A stretch of 64,000 nucleotides of DNA from Bradyrhizobium lablabi (GTDB lineage Bacteria; Pseudomonadota; Alphaproteobacteria; Rhizobiales; Xanthobacteraceae): NCBI RefSeq assembly GCF_018131005.1, contig NZ_JAFCJK010000002.1, forward strand, positions 744,001 through 808,000, read 5' to 3'. The notes beneath the pieces are model-generated. The model saw only the letters and a program-made list of their open reading frames with translations, was not told where the DNA came from and made no database searches. Position 1 is the stretch's first letter, and each line of letters starts with the position of its first letter. Position numbers and translations under genes: made by a program. Of the stretch, positions 35,761 to 44,650 are shown one piece after another.

Positions 35761-35874
35761 CTGCAGTCCTCTGTAGCTGCGGCGTCCGGTAGCCGCTCTT
35801 GAAGTTGCCGTTCTTTTTGGCCGCGCGATGCCCGAGGAGTTGACCATGGCACCCGAATTGGCGCGAGCGCGATC

Positions 35875-36141
35875 TTAGGTTCCGAAATTGTGGTTGTACG
35901 ACAGCGGGACGTCCACATCGTTTTCTGGGAAAAGGCGGTGCTTACGTTCGATGGAGCGCGCAATCTCCGGGCGTTCGTTGTAAAGCCACTCGATCAACGT
36001 GTCGCCACCCGGCCAATATCCCCTCCACTTGGGACAAACGCGGATGGCTGCATCCCACATATCGAGCTGGAAACTCTCAATTTTTGAGAGACTCCTCTCG
36101 GTCAGCAGTGCATCAAAATCATGCTTCTCGGAGTTGCTCAT
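35875..36141 (-). CDS. Small hypothetical protein, coupled to HGG protein
   Basis: 88 aa starting MSNSEKHDFDALLTERSLSK, with an aromatic mid part (WDAAIRVCPKWRGYWPGGDT). Its ATG overlaps the stop of the gene upstream (ATGA, 36138-36141), which fixes the start and shows coupling. Function unknown. Confidence 0.55.
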   Translation of the reverse strand: MSNSEKHDFDALLTERSLSKIESFQLDMWDAAIRVCPKWRGYWPGGDTLIEWLYNERPEIARSIERKHRLFPENDVDVPLSYNHNFGT

Positions 36142-36518
36142 TGTTCTTCCGCTTCTGTGATCCAATTTTCGACCTCTTGCTTTGACGCATCTTTGCGCGA
36201 ATTCGGGGCGTCAACGGCTTGGGGACGAAGATCACCGGTGTCATTACCGGGTGATGATTCGACGATCCCCTTCGTATAAACCTCGACGATCTGTTTCACC
36301 CATCGACGGTCCTGCAACGCTTTGTGGGTCCAGAACCCGTCCTTGAAATTGCCGTTTCCCTTGCCGCGCGGCGCGCCGGGGCTCAGCCCGCCGTGGATCC
36401 GGCATCGCGTCCGGCCGCGGATAGCAGGACATTGACACGGCCGCCCTGCGCGCGTCTTTGCGCCGCAGCGAAGTGCTCCGCGCAAGTTGTTCATTCGATC
36501 GGTTAGCTCCTGGTTCAT
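36138..36518 (-). CDS. HGGxxxGAP-type hypothetical protein
   Basis: 126 aa. The N-terminal part CGAKTRAGRPCQCPAIRGRT then RCRIHGGLSPGAPRGKGNGN is the Cys/His-containing signature of a family common in alphaproteobacterial prophages and mobile elements (HGG...GAP/GPRT). The Cys and His residues could bind zinc. The rest is polar and helical. It may start at the internal Met9. Function is not known. Confidence 0.65.
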   Translation of the reverse strand: MNQELTDRMNNLRGALRCGAKTRAGRPCQCPAIRGRTRCRIHGGLSPGAPRGKGNGNFKDGFWTHKALQDRRWVKQIVEVYTKGIVESSPGNDTGDLRPQAVDAPNSRKDASKQEVENWITEAEEQ

Positions 36519-36609
36519 GGGGTTGATTCCAAAATTTTCACGAGTCCCCCTGAGAGATATTTTTCGCAGCGCTGCGGCATTCAGCGTACTTCGTCAGCAT
36601 GCCAGCCAT

Positions 36610-37647
36610 TCAGTGCGCCAATCGCCTGATCTGGTCGGCGACCTCCATGTGAAATGCCGGTCCCGATCGGTTTTCCGCACCTTGCAGGATGTTCACTAGC
36701 ACGGCGCAGTCTCCGACCTGCCCTGACCAGTTCGACAGGCGAGTCATGGCTCGTTCGCGAGGTTCGGCCATCCGATCCATGATCAGCTGCAAGCCGTCCT
36801 GCTTAAGCCAGGTAGCAGGATCCGGTCCCGATACCGCTGCGATTTCTACTGCTTCCCTTGCTAAGCCAATTGGCCCGACAGCGACGGCAGTGGGCGTTGA
36901 CGGAATCGGTGTCTCCTTAAAGACTCTGTTCTGATCTACCGTGACCGTCACGGAGGCACGCGTGACATCCTCGGTGGGCTTTGAGACGGTGGGTGCTACC
37001 TCGATGGGATTCGCTGATGGGGTCACGCTGTCACGCTGTGACAAGCGTAGGTCACGCGTGACAGCGATTCCAACAGACTTCGCTTCAAGTTCCACTTGCA
37101 GCTGTACAAGTTGCTGCTGGTCGAAGCTCATGAGATTGTTCTCGATGTCGGTGCGCTCGCCGCTTGAGATTTTTCCAAATTTGGCAAGATCTCGGAGCTT
37201 GCTGAGAATCTTGGCCCGGGACCGCTCACGACGTTTGCGCTCTCCAGAGGTTGGATCCTCGATATCAGGATTACGATCGATAAAGTCTGCGATTATGCCG
37301 TCCGCTATCCAACCGATGTCGGGGTGCTCAAGAGCGGCAAACAACCTATTTACATCCTCAGCCGTGATATCCAATGCCGCTGCGAAATCCTCGGCCTTGA
37401 AGCCGGCAACGCTCCCGCGAATGTCGCCTCGATTGGCGGCGTCGTTACCGAGCTCCTCCAAGCGATTGACAAAGGCCAGCACGATGCAGAGATCGATGCC
37501 CGAGCGCGCCTTTACCGCCCGCCATTTTGGATTATCTGAGAAACCGTTCGGCCGGCGACACCACGGGAACGACCTATTCCGCGGGCGCTGTCCGCCCGAC
37601 GCACGAAGATTTAACGTCGACTTGATGGGGTTGGGCCAGCTGGACAT
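36610..37647 (-). CDS. Element-borne hypothetical, possible replication/DNA-binding protein
   Basis: 345 aa starting MSSWPNPIKSTLNLRASGG. The segment GFSDNPKWRAVKARSGIDLC through DIRGSVAGFKAEDFAAALDI, then EDVNRLFAALEHPDIGWIAD, looks like the N-terminal wHTH-like domain of phage replication-type proteins. A basic linker (SGERKRRERSRAKILSKLRD) and a Thr/Pro/Val-rich middle follow. A helical C-terminus (AMTRLSNWSGQVGDCAVLVN) resembles a DnaB/DnaT-binding end. The replication role is inference. Confidence 0.5.
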   Translation of the reverse strand: MSSWPNPIKSTLNLRASGGQRPRNRSFPWCRRPNGFSDNPKWRAVKARSGIDLCIVLAFVNRLEELGNDAANRGDIRGSVAGFKAEDFAAALDITAEDVNRLFAALEHPDIGWIADGIIADFIDRNPDIEDPTSGERKRRERSRAKILSKLRDLAKFGKISSGERTDIENNLMSFDQQQLVQLQVELEAKSVGIAVTRDLRLSQRDSVTPSANPIEVAPTVSKPTEDVTRASVTVTVDQNRVFKETPIPSTPTAVAVGPIGLAREAVEIAAVSGPDPATWLKQDGLQLIMDRMAEPRERAMTRLSNWSGQVGDCAVLVNILQGAENRSGPAFHMEVADQIRRLAH

Positions 37648-37787
37648 GCTATTTGGCTCCCGCAGTGATGAGCGCCTGGACATTCATGACTAACCTCGGT
37701 GATCGGTTTGTCGGTCGCCACGGCCAATATCTTGGTGGGCTCCGAAAGTTGATTATCGCTTGTCACTGGCGAACATCGTCTGTCAGC

Positions 37788-38003
37788 TCACTTCCCGTCA
37801 TGGGAGTCGAGCCCCTCGGCGAGCATCCGCCGCCACTTGGCGCCCGGCACGCGATACTTGCCCCCGAGCTTGATGGTTGGAATCTCGCCGCGCTTTGCCG
37901 CGGCGTAACTCGCATTCTTACCAATTCCGGCGAGGGAGCCAGCAAATGGAATGGAATACGTAATCGCGTCCGCGCTTTCATCAGGTTCAATGTTTGATTT
38001 CAT
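37788..38003 (-). CDS. Excisionase-like small DNA-binding protein
   Basis: 71 aa starting MKSNIEPDESADAITYSIPF. The core AGIGKNASYAAAKRGEIPTI then KLGGKYRVPGAKWRRMLAEG is the winged-helix (HTH_17/MerR-like) pattern of phage excisionases and AlpA-type factors. Its position two genes from a tyrosine integrase supports a role in excision control. It is divergent from the 38099 gene. Confidence 0.8.
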   Translation of the reverse strand: MKSNIEPDESADAITYSIPFAGSLAGIGKNASYAAAKRGEIPTIKLGGKYRVPGAKWRRMLAEGLDSHDGK

Positions 38004-38098
38004 CGGGGCACCAATTGTTGCGTCGGAGGCCCTTCTAGCACTTGTTGTCTCGAGTTGTATTGGATAAAGGATAACATCCGTTACATACCCGGCACACA

Positions 38099-38827
38099 AT
38101 GACCGCGCTCAGTCTCAACCTAAGTTGGTTCAAAGATTCAAAAGGCTACCGCATTGCCGACTACGGCAAACGCGGAGCGAGAGTTGTCGGAAACGGGGGA
38201 AAACTCATCCCGTTTCGACCTCTAGACGGAAACGACATGGTGTACGCGGCTTTCGCGAGCGTGAAATCGCGGTCATCATTGCTGTGTTTTGTTGAGCATT
38301 ACGGATTGCTGGTGAAGCCTGCCTACGGCGTGAACGTCCCTACCTCGCGCGGCTATAGCAATTCCCTGGGCTCCGTCGCTTACACTATGAGTGCCGACGG
38401 AAATCTCACTGAGATCGATTCGGCTCCCACCATGTTTGGTGAGGACGTAGATTCCCACATTGAAACCGCCGGACTTTTTAAAAAAATCCTGCAGCAAAGT
38501 GAACGGGGTTGGGCACGAATACCTGCCTCTCTGGCAGATTCCATTGCCGACGCATTGGGAGAAACAGCGCTTGGCGAGATCACACTGGCGGCCAATCGCG
38601 AGCGCGGCTTCCGCATGGTTTTCACGGCTACTTCCCTGATCAGCGGGCTTTGGTTGCAACTGGGACAGAAGGTTTCCGGTCAAGCCAAATTTCAGACCTG
38701 CGAGCTTCCGAGCTGCGGCCAAGTTTTCGAAGTTGGGTCGAGTTCGGGTCGCCGGGCGGACGCCCGATTTTGTTCAGATTCCCACCGGATTGAATTCAAC
38801 AGCCGCAAGCGAGCTAAAGGAGCCTAA
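38099..38827 (+). CDS. Unrecognised protein with CGNR-like zinc finger
   Basis: 242 aa. The last 45 residues read FQTCELPSCGQVFEVG, then RADARFCSDSHRIEFNSRKR, with Cys/Cys/Cys/His spacing that looks like a variant CGNR-type zinc finger (CxxxxCG...FC..xCxN.R). The N-terminal 190 residues show no family I know. It lies directly before the integrase (2-bp gap after the stop) and divergent from the excisionase-like gene, so it is part of the element's mobility or regulation unit. Confidence 0.6.
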   Translation: MTALSLNLSWFKDSKGYRIADYGKRGARVVGNGGKLIPFRPLDGNDMVYAAFASVKSRSSLLCFVEHYGLLVKPAYGVNVPTSRGYSNSLGSVAYTMSADGNLTEIDSAPTMFGEDVDSHIETAGLFKKILQQSERGWARIPASLADSIADALGETALGEITLAANRERGFRMVFTATSLISGLWLQLGQKVSGQAKFQTCELPSCGQVFEVGSSSGRRADARFCSDSHRIEFNSRKRAKGA

Positions 38828-38829
38828 CG

Positions 38830-40023
38830 ATGCGTCCGACCGGCCATATCAGGCAACGCTCGCCCAAATCTTTCGAAATCCGCTACAGCCTGGGGACTGA
38901 TGAAGCGACCGGCAAGGGCCGTTACGCCACAGCGACCGTGGTCGGCACCCGCAAAGACGCCGAACGCGAACTGCGGCGCCGCCTCCGCACGCTTGATACC
39001 GGCGAGCATGTCGATCCCAACCGCATCACCGTTGGCAGATGGCTGGCGGATTGGCTCGCCACCGTGCGTGGCGAAGTGTCTCCTAAGTCCTATGAACGAT
39101 ACGCTGAGGTGGTCGATGGCTACCTGACGCCCGCCCTAGGCAACCTGCCGCTGATCAAGCTGACGCCGTCCCATATCCAGAAAGCCTATAACGGCTGGGC
39201 CAATGGCGGCCGGCGCGATGGCAAAAAGGGACCTCTGGCGCCCCGCACCCGCCGGCATATCCACCGCATTCTGAACTCGGCGCTGGCGCGCGCGGTCGAA
39301 CAGCAGGTGCTGGCCCGCAACCCAGCGGACGCCTTCAAGAAGCGCCTGCCCAAGGTCGAACGCAAGCCGATGGCGGTGTTCACCGCCGAGCAGTCGGCAG
39401 AGTTCCTGAGCGCCATCAAACATACACATACTTACTGGCCGGTGCTGATGGCGCTCGCCACCGGGATGCGCCGCGGCGAGGTGCTGGGCCTACGCTGGAA
39501 GAATGTCGACCTGGATCGGGCATCGCTGCGGGTGGTGGAAAGTGTCGAGCAGACCAAGGCCGGGCTGCGCTTCAAGGCCCCCAAGACCGAACAGGCCCGC
39601 GCCGTCACCCTGCCCGCCTTCGCCATCGATGAGTTGCGGAGGCTGAAGCGCCGGCAGGCTGAGACCCTGCTGCAGCTGGGCGTCAGGCAGACCGGTGAGA
39701 CCCTGGTGTGCTGCCGCGAGGATGGCGAGGTGCTGCAGCCGACCAGCCTCACCCATCAGTTCACCTACCTGATGGGACGGTCCCCGGATCTGCCGCGGCT
39801 GCGGTTTCATGATCTGCGCCATAGCCACGCGACCCAGCTGCTGGTGGAAGGTATCCATCCCAAAGTGGTCCAGGAGCGCCTCGGACACTCTTCGATCGCG
39901 ATCACCCTCGACCTGTACTCGCACGTCATCGGCACGCTCCAGGAGGACGCTGCGACCCGGCTCGACTTGGCGTTCGGCCCTGCTATAAGGCGCCTGTCGC
40001 TGGCGTCTAAAAAAACTCAGTAG
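38830..40023 (+). CDS. Tyrosine-type site-specific integrase
   Basis: 397 aa. There is an N-terminal SAM-like arm and core-binding region (TVGRWLADWLATVRGEVSPK, SYERYAEVVDGYLTPALGN). The C-terminal catalytic domain carries the R (ATGMRRGEVLGLRWKNVDLD), HxxR (RFHDLRHSHATQLL) and H...Y (ERLGHSSIAITLDLYSHV) residues of the tyrosine recombinase tetrad. It would integrate or excise the element. It ends 70 bp before tRNA-Ser, the classic integration target, and follows the zinc-finger gene by 2 bp. Confidence 0.96.
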   Translation: MRPTGHIRQRSPKSFEIRYSLGTDEATGKGRYATATVVGTRKDAERELRRRLRTLDTGEHVDPNRITVGRWLADWLATVRGEVSPKSYERYAEVVDGYLTPALGNLPLIKLTPSHIQKAYNGWANGGRRDGKKGPLAPRTRRHIHRILNSALARAVEQQVLARNPADAFKKRLPKVERKPMAVFTAEQSAEFLSAIKHTHTYWPVLMALATGMRRGEVLGLRWKNVDLDRASLRVVESVEQTKAGLRFKAPKTEQARAVTLPAFAIDELRRLKRRQAETLLQLGVRQTGETLVCCREDGEVLQPTSLTHQFTYLMGRSPDLPRLRFHDLRHSHATQLLVEGIHPKVVQERLGHSSIAITLDLYSHVIGTLQEDAATRLDLAFGPAIRRLSLASKKTQ

Positions 40024-40092
40024 CAATTTCAGTAGCAACGGGCCTTTGGCTCATTCTTCGGAAGTTGTTTTCGCTAGTGATAACAATGGCTT

Positions 40093-40182
40093 GGAAGGGT
40101 GGCCGAGTGGTTTAAGGCACCGGTCTTGAAAACCGGCGTGCCTGCAAGGGTACCGTGGGTTCGAATCCCACCCCTTCCGCCA
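40093..40182 (+). tRNA. tRNA-Ser(UGA)
   Basis: The 90-nt cloverleaf has acceptor stem GGAAGGG/CCCTTCC with discriminator G and an encoded CCA. The anticodon loop is CTTGAAA (anticodon TGA), there is a long variable arm typical of class II tRNA-Ser, and the T-arm contains GGTTCGAATCC. The 3' 14 nt (CACCCCTTCCGCCA) are repeated at 53758, which makes this the likely attachment site of the adjoining island. Confidence 0.95.
40169..40182 (+). other. Candidate attachment site attL
   Basis: The last 14 bases of tRNA-Ser (CACCCCTTCCGCCA) are identical to 53758-53771. With the far copy they would bound a 13.6-kb island that keeps the tRNA intact. Confidence 0.5.
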
Positions 40183-40419
40183 GTATAGTGTTCTCCGTTG
40201 TTCTCCACCGTTCGGAATCCCCAGTAAAATCAGCGCTTTCGTTGGCCGACTGTCTTCCTTAGTTCGCCGTCGTTCCTCACAATCAGAGCGCAAACCGTAG
40301 CTTGTTGATTTCGTTGCGCTCTGTGGCGAGCATCCGAAAGCTACGGTTGGAGTCCACGGTACGCTAGCAATTCACCACTGCGCGCTTGCTCATCTATCCG
40401 CTCCATTGCCCGATGAAAT

Positions 40420-40941
40420 CTACAACCTCATTGGACGGTCGATGCGTCCCATGAGAACGACGTCGACGAAGCGCCCGTCGATCAGCGCCCCGTCGCGCTG
40501 AACGCCCTCGCGGACGAAGCCGAATTTCTCATAGAGCGCGATGGCGGCGGCGTTGTCGGCATGGACGTCGAGTTCGATGCGGATGAAGTCGCTGCAGCTC
40601 GCCAGGCCGAGAGCCGCGGTCAGGAGCGCCTCGCCGACCCCCCGCCTTCGCCAGTCGGCGATCACCCCCATTCCCAGGAGGCCGCGATGCTTGCGCGACG
40701 GGGCGCAATTGCGGCCGATGTCGCACCAGCCGACGAGCGCGTCTGCGCCGATCGCGACGACCATCGGATCGCCGCACGCCATCCGTTCTTCGACGTAACG
40801 CCGCGTCTCGTCTAGCGACGGCGCTTCAAAAGCGGCAAGAAACTGGCGTTCGCGCGCTACGGCGTCAAACACGCGGCGAAAGGCGGCGACGTGACTGAGT
40901 CGGATCGGTGTAATTTCAAAGCCGACGCGATGGGCATTCAT
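40420..40941 (-). CDS. GNAT-family N-acetyltransferase
   Basis: 173 aa starting MNAHRVGFEITPIRLSHVAA. The acetyl-CoA motif A is clear (LLGMGVIADWRRRGVGEALL, with R/Q-x-x-G-x-G/A as RRRGVGEA), followed by IRIELDVHADNAAAIALYEK and FGFVREG. RimJ/RimL-like enzymes acetylate protein N-termini or small amines; the substrate is unknown. It is downstream of groEL on the same strand but 170 bp away, so cotranscription is uncertain. Confidence 0.88.
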   Translation of the reverse strand: MNAHRVGFEITPIRLSHVAAFRRVFDAVARERQFLAAFEAPSLDETRRYVEERMACGDPMVVAIGADALVGWCDIGRNCAPSRKHRGLLGMGVIADWRRRGVGEALLTAALGLASCSDFIRIELDVHADNAAAIALYEKFGFVREGVQRDGALIDGRFVDVVLMGRIDRPMRL

Positions 40942-41112
40942 GCTGCGAGGCTCGCGGAATCCAGGCGCAGCGAACCGTTCGGCTGCACCGCCAGGACAGG
41001 CTGGGGTCAAACCTGAATTAGTTCCATGATACAGCAGCGCGATGAGGCGGACGAGAAAGTCGTATGCGATTTATTCGTAATGGGTGGCGATTGCCGCCGT
41101 CCCGCGCGCCGA

Positions 41113-42741
41113 CTAGAGCCTTTCGGCTCCGCCTCCGCGCGCAGGTCCGGCCGTGACGTCGTAGTCGTCGGGCTTCTTGGCGATCAGCGTCTGCGTCGTG
41201 AGGATGAGCGCGGCGACTGACCCGGCGTTGCAAACCGCATTGTAACAGACCTTGACCGGATCGACGATCCCCGCCTTGAACATGTTGACATGGCGCCCGC
41301 TGCGCGCGTCGAAGCCGTGCCCATTTCCGGTCGCTGCGAGTTCCGCTAATTCTTTCGCTGAGTCGCGACCGGAATTTGTGATGATCAACGCCAGCGGTGT
41401 TGACAGAGCCTGTCGTACAAGCTGCGCGCCCTTCTTGCGGTCTCCCTCAAGTTTGTCGATCAAGGGGTCGAGCATTGGCGCGGTCTGCATGAGTGAAATC
41501 CCGCCGCCTGCGACGATACCTTCCTCCATCGCCGCGCGCGTCGCGTTGATCGCGTCTTCAATGAGCTGCGCGATACGCTTTTGGGCGACCGGCGTCGCGC
41601 CGCCGGCCAGGATCATCGCGGTGCCCCCGGAAAGCTTGGCAAGACGCTCCTTGAACTTGTCGCGCTCGACGTTTTCGGGCGCGGCGTCATACTGGCGCCT
41701 CACTTGTTCGCGTCGGGCGGCCACCGTCTCCGGTCGGCCTTCGCCGCCAATGATCAAAGTGCGATTGGCGGAAATGCGCACCTGCCGCGCTCCTCCGAGA
41801 TCTTCGGCCGAGGCTTCCATGACCTTGCCGCCCAAATCGCGCGCAATCACGCGGCCGTCGGTCGCAACCGCGATGTCCTCCAGCATCGCCTTGCGCCAAT
41901 GACCGAATTCAGGCGGATGGATGGCGGCGATCTTTACCTTTGAGTCGCCGCGCTGCGAAAGCAGGCCCATCACCGCAGGCGGCGCTAATTCCTCGGCAAT
42001 GATCAAGAGTGGTCGCTGATGCTGCTCGGTGAGCGCCAACACCCCCGACAATTCATCGGCCGATTGGATCTTGTTGTCGGTCATGAGAATGATCGGGCTG
42101 TCGAGCACGACTTCCATCCGCTCGACGTCAGTGACCATATGATGGGAGATATAGCCTCGGTCGAAGGCCATGCCCTCGACGACATCGAGCACGGTGTCCA
42201 CGGTCGCGCCGAATTCGACGGCGACGATGCCGGTCGGGCCGGTGCGCTCGAAGGCCTCGGCGACAAGCGCGCCGAGCTTGTCGTCATTGGCGGCGATGCA
42301 GGCGACCGCCCGCACGCCCTTGAAGCCCTCGATCGGTCGCGCCGCTTTTTTCAAGTGCGCAACCGTCTCTTCGACCGCCAGCTGCAGTCCTTCGACAACA
42401 TCGACGGGGTTGGCCCCGGCCTCGACCAGCTTCAGTCCGTCCTGAACCATGGCGTCGGCGAGAACGGTCGCCGTCGTCGTGCCATCGCCCGCGACGTCGT
42501 TGGTTTGCTTCGAGACCTCGCGCACGATCTGCGCGCCCATGTTCTCGAACGGATCGTCGAGTTCGATTTCGGCGGCGATCGAGACGCCGTCGCGCGAAAC
42601 GATTGGTGTCCCGAGCGGGCGATCCATGACCGCATTCATGCCCTTGGGGCCCAAGGTGCCCCTCACCGCGCGGGTCAATTTGGCTACGCCGCGCGCAAGC
42701 GCCGCGCGCGCCTCGGCGTCGTGCAACATCATCTTCGGCAT
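41113..42741 (-). CDS. groEL: GroEL-type chaperonin of the monooxygenase cluster
   Basis: 542 aa. It has the ATP-binding blocks RGTLGPKGMNAVMDRPLGTP and DVAGDGTTTATVLADAMVQD, and EEGIVAGGGISLMQ near the end. The tail AGPARGGGAERL lacks the usual Gly-Gly-Met repeat, and no groES lies beside it. Group 5 di-iron monooxygenase clusters (mim/prm) carry such a GroEL (MimG), shown in Mycobacterium to be needed for productive expression of the hydroxylase. The start at 42741 has a GAGGGG site at 6-nt spacing, better than 42768. It is last in the operon. Confidence 0.93.
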   Translation of the reverse strand: MPKMMLHDAEARAALARGVAKLTRAVRGTLGPKGMNAVMDRPLGTPIVSRDGVSIAAEIELDDPFENMGAQIVREVSKQTNDVAGDGTTTATVLADAMVQDGLKLVEAGANPVDVVEGLQLAVEETVAHLKKAARPIEGFKGVRAVACIAANDDKLGALVAEAFERTGPTGIVAVEFGATVDTVLDVVEGMAFDRGYISHHMVTDVERMEVVLDSPIILMTDNKIQSADELSGVLALTEQHQRPLLIIAEELAPPAVMGLLSQRGDSKVKIAAIHPPEFGHWRKAMLEDIAVATDGRVIARDLGGKVMEASAEDLGGARQVRISANRTLIIGGEGRPETVAARREQVRRQYDAAPENVERDKFKERLAKLSGGTAMILAGGATPVAQKRIAQLIEDAINATRAAMEEGIVAGGGISLMQTAPMLDPLIDKLEGDRKKGAQLVRQALSTPLALIITNSGRDSAKELAELAATGNGHGFDARSGRHVNMFKAGIVDPVKVCYNAVCNAGSVAALILTTQTLIAKKPDDYDVTAGPARGGGAERL

Positions 42742-42798
42742 CCGCATCCCCTCACGAATTGTCGTCACGCGCCCGCCGAGAGCGGGCCATCGGTCGAA

Positions 42799-43518
42799 TC
42801 AGGCCTCTGGAGCGTCGAGACCGAAGCGTTCACGCAGCAAGCCGCGACAGAGGGCGCCGTTGAACTCAGCGTTCACGCCGACCCGTCGCATCGCGCGCAT
42901 ATAGACTCCCAACGTCTCGGCCTGTAACCGGTCGCCCTCCGTGTCGACGAAGGCGCGCCCGGCGTCAGCCTCGCCCACAACGCCCCGCCGCTCGAAATAT
43001 CGTCGCCGCAGGGCCGAACCCGTGTCGTCGAGATCGGCCGCCGACAGCTCCTTGAGGCTCAGCTCTACGAGCTGCGCCGCGGAAAACCCGGCGGCGACAA
43101 GATGATCGAGCAGCGCGGATTGTCGCCGCTGGAACGCCTTGACGAGAAACGTCCGCCGAAGCGCGCCGAGATCGTCATCCGCCTCATCGCCAAATGCTTC
43201 GGCAAACGAAAGCCCGCGCTTGAGGCCTTCGTTGATCTTCTCGGCGTACATGTGCTCGCCGATTGTGACTTCGACCTCGCCGACCCAGGGCAGCGCTCCA
43301 ATCGCGTGCCGCATGTCGTCGGCCATCAGATACGAGAAGTTCGCCGCGCACCAATAGGTCGGCAGACGAAACCCGACCCGAACCTTCTCGCCCGCCTCCA
43401 CGTCGACTTGGGTGACGAAGCCCAGATCGACCACCGATTCGTCGAGTTCGGGATCGATCACGCCGCGCAGCCGGTCCCAAACCTCGGCGCGGCGTTCCTC
43501 TATGGACACAACCGCCAT
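42799..43518 (-). CDS. DUF59/MIP18-like protein of the monooxygenase cluster
   Basis: 239 aa starting MAVVSIEERRAEVWDRLRGV. The N-terminal third (GVIDPELDESVVDLGFVTQV, then LPTYWCAANFSYLMAD with a conserved Cys) is the DUF59/PaaD-like fold used in metal-cluster assembly. The remaining 140 residues are helical and family-specific. Genes of this type sit between the amidohydrolase and groEL in mim/prm clusters. A role in maturing the di-iron hydroxylase is inferred. It starts 7 bp after the amidohydrolase stop. Confidence 0.8.
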   Translation of the reverse strand: MAVVSIEERRAEVWDRLRGVIDPELDESVVDLGFVTQVDVEAGEKVRVGFRLPTYWCAANFSYLMADDMRHAIGALPWVGEVEVTIGEHMYAEKINEGLKRGLSFAEAFGDEADDDLGALRRTFLVKAFQRRQSALLDHLVAAGFSAAQLVELSLKELSAADLDDTGSALRRRYFERRGVVGEADAGRAFVDTEGDRLQAETLGVYMRAMRRVGVNAEFNGALCRGLLRERFGLDAPEA

Positions 43519-43525
43519 GGTAGGC

Positions 43526-44569
43526 CTACTGCGGGCTGTGCGCGGCCGCGGACAGATGAGCGTATCCGCCGGCCGCCTGAATTTTTTTCTTCTGATCCGC
43601 GACGTCGATCCCGTAGAGGCGCGCTGCATTGAGGCCGAGGATCTTCGTCTTGTTTTCAAGCGTCAGGGACGAGCCGGTCTCCTTTGCGAGGTCGTCGGGA
43701 ATCTCGAACGCCATGAACTTGTCGATCAGCCATTTGGGCGTCCAGATGCCGTAGTCGCTGCCGTAGACCAGCTTGTCGGGCCCAAGCCAGAAGAGCAGCT
43801 CCGCCATCACATGACCGAAATAGCGCGGGCGCGTGTGGATGAAGGGCAGCGCCACCGCCAGACCGCCGTAGACGTTGGTCTCCTGCGTCGCGATCCAACA
43901 GAAGTCGTCGAGGCGCGGCAGGCCGCAGTGCTCGACGATGAAGTTGAGGTCCTGGAACGATGTCGCGACGTCGTCAATGTCGGCAACGTCGAATGCATCA
44001 CGGTTGAGCGGAATGATGGTCGGGCCCTTATGAACGTGCAGGTTCTTGATCCCGTATTTCTGCGCCGCCTCGATGAACTTGTAGGAGTCCCTGTCGGTCA
44101 GCTTGTAGCCTTTGGACTCGCCGCGCCATTCGGCCGTGTAGAGCTTGACGCCCTTGAGATGATACCTTTCGCATTTGGCGTGCAGCTCCTCGATGCCCTT
44201 GTTGCCGTCGCGCGGGTCGAAGGCGCCATTGAGGATGAAGCGCTCGGGGTGGCTCTTCTTCAGCGCCGAATTTTGCTCGGTGGTGTTGAAGCCGTTCTTG
44301 TAGAAGTCGGTGAGATAGGTCGGCTGCAAAATCGCCATGTCGTCGTAACCATGGATGAACAAGTCGTCATACATGGTCTTGGCGTCATACTTCTCGAATT
44401 TCTCTTTCGGCCATTTCTCGGACGGAGGGCTCAAGTTGGAATGATACGCGTAGAAGCATTCGATAAATTGCTTGCCATGAATGTTCTTTTGATTCGCCGG
44501 GCTGCCGTCCCACAAGTGCGTGTGCCCGTCGATGACGAAAATCTCTTCGCCGGATTTCGTCCGATACAT
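43526..44569 (-). CDS. Amidohydrolase-family protein of the monooxygenase cluster
   Basis: 347 aa starting MYRTKSGEEIFVIDGHTHLW. HTH gives the first metal ligands, VHKGPTIIPL and FIVEHCGLPRLDDF supply the later His, and YGSDYGIWTPKWLIDKF the Asp, as in the amidohydrolase_2 (ACMSD-like) group. Such a protein recurs in propane and acetone/phenol monooxygenase clusters. Its reaction there is not established; hydrolysis or decarboxylation of an oxidation product, or a maturation role, are possible. The start at 44569 has an AGGGAGG site. Confidence 0.88.
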   Translation of the reverse strand: MYRTKSGEEIFVIDGHTHLWDGSPANQKNIHGKQFIECFYAYHSNLSPPSEKWPKEKFEKYDAKTMYDDLFIHGYDDMAILQPTYLTDFYKNGFNTTEQNSALKKSHPERFILNGAFDPRDGNKGIEELHAKCERYHLKGVKLYTAEWRGESKGYKLTDRDSYKFIEAAQKYGIKNLHVHKGPTIIPLNRDAFDVADIDDVATSFQDLNFIVEHCGLPRLDDFCWIATQETNVYGGLAVALPFIHTRPRYFGHVMAELLFWLGPDKLVYGSDYGIWTPKWLIDKFMAFEIPDDLAKETGSSLTLENKTKILGLNAARLYGIDVADQKKKIQAAGGYAHLSAAAHSPQ

Positions 44570-44650
44570 CTCATCCTCCCTCTGCCGTCGTTGAAGCCGT
44601 TTGTGGAGATCGACGCCGAGAAACGGGTGCCTCGGCGTCAACCCCGCCGT

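Noticed and set aside
38830..40023. Integrase as the enzyme of the monooxygenase island
   Set aside because: It lies on the 5' side of tRNA-Ser, outside the repeat-bounded segment. It may belong to the phage-like module on the left, so I do not assign it to the island.
40051..40293. 80-aa minus-strand frame (WRKGWDSNPRYPCRHAG)
   Set aside because: It is the antisense of tRNA-Ser, a well-known false ORF.
42019..42927. 302-aa plus-strand open frame
   Set aside because: Antisense shadow of groEL and the DUF59 gene.
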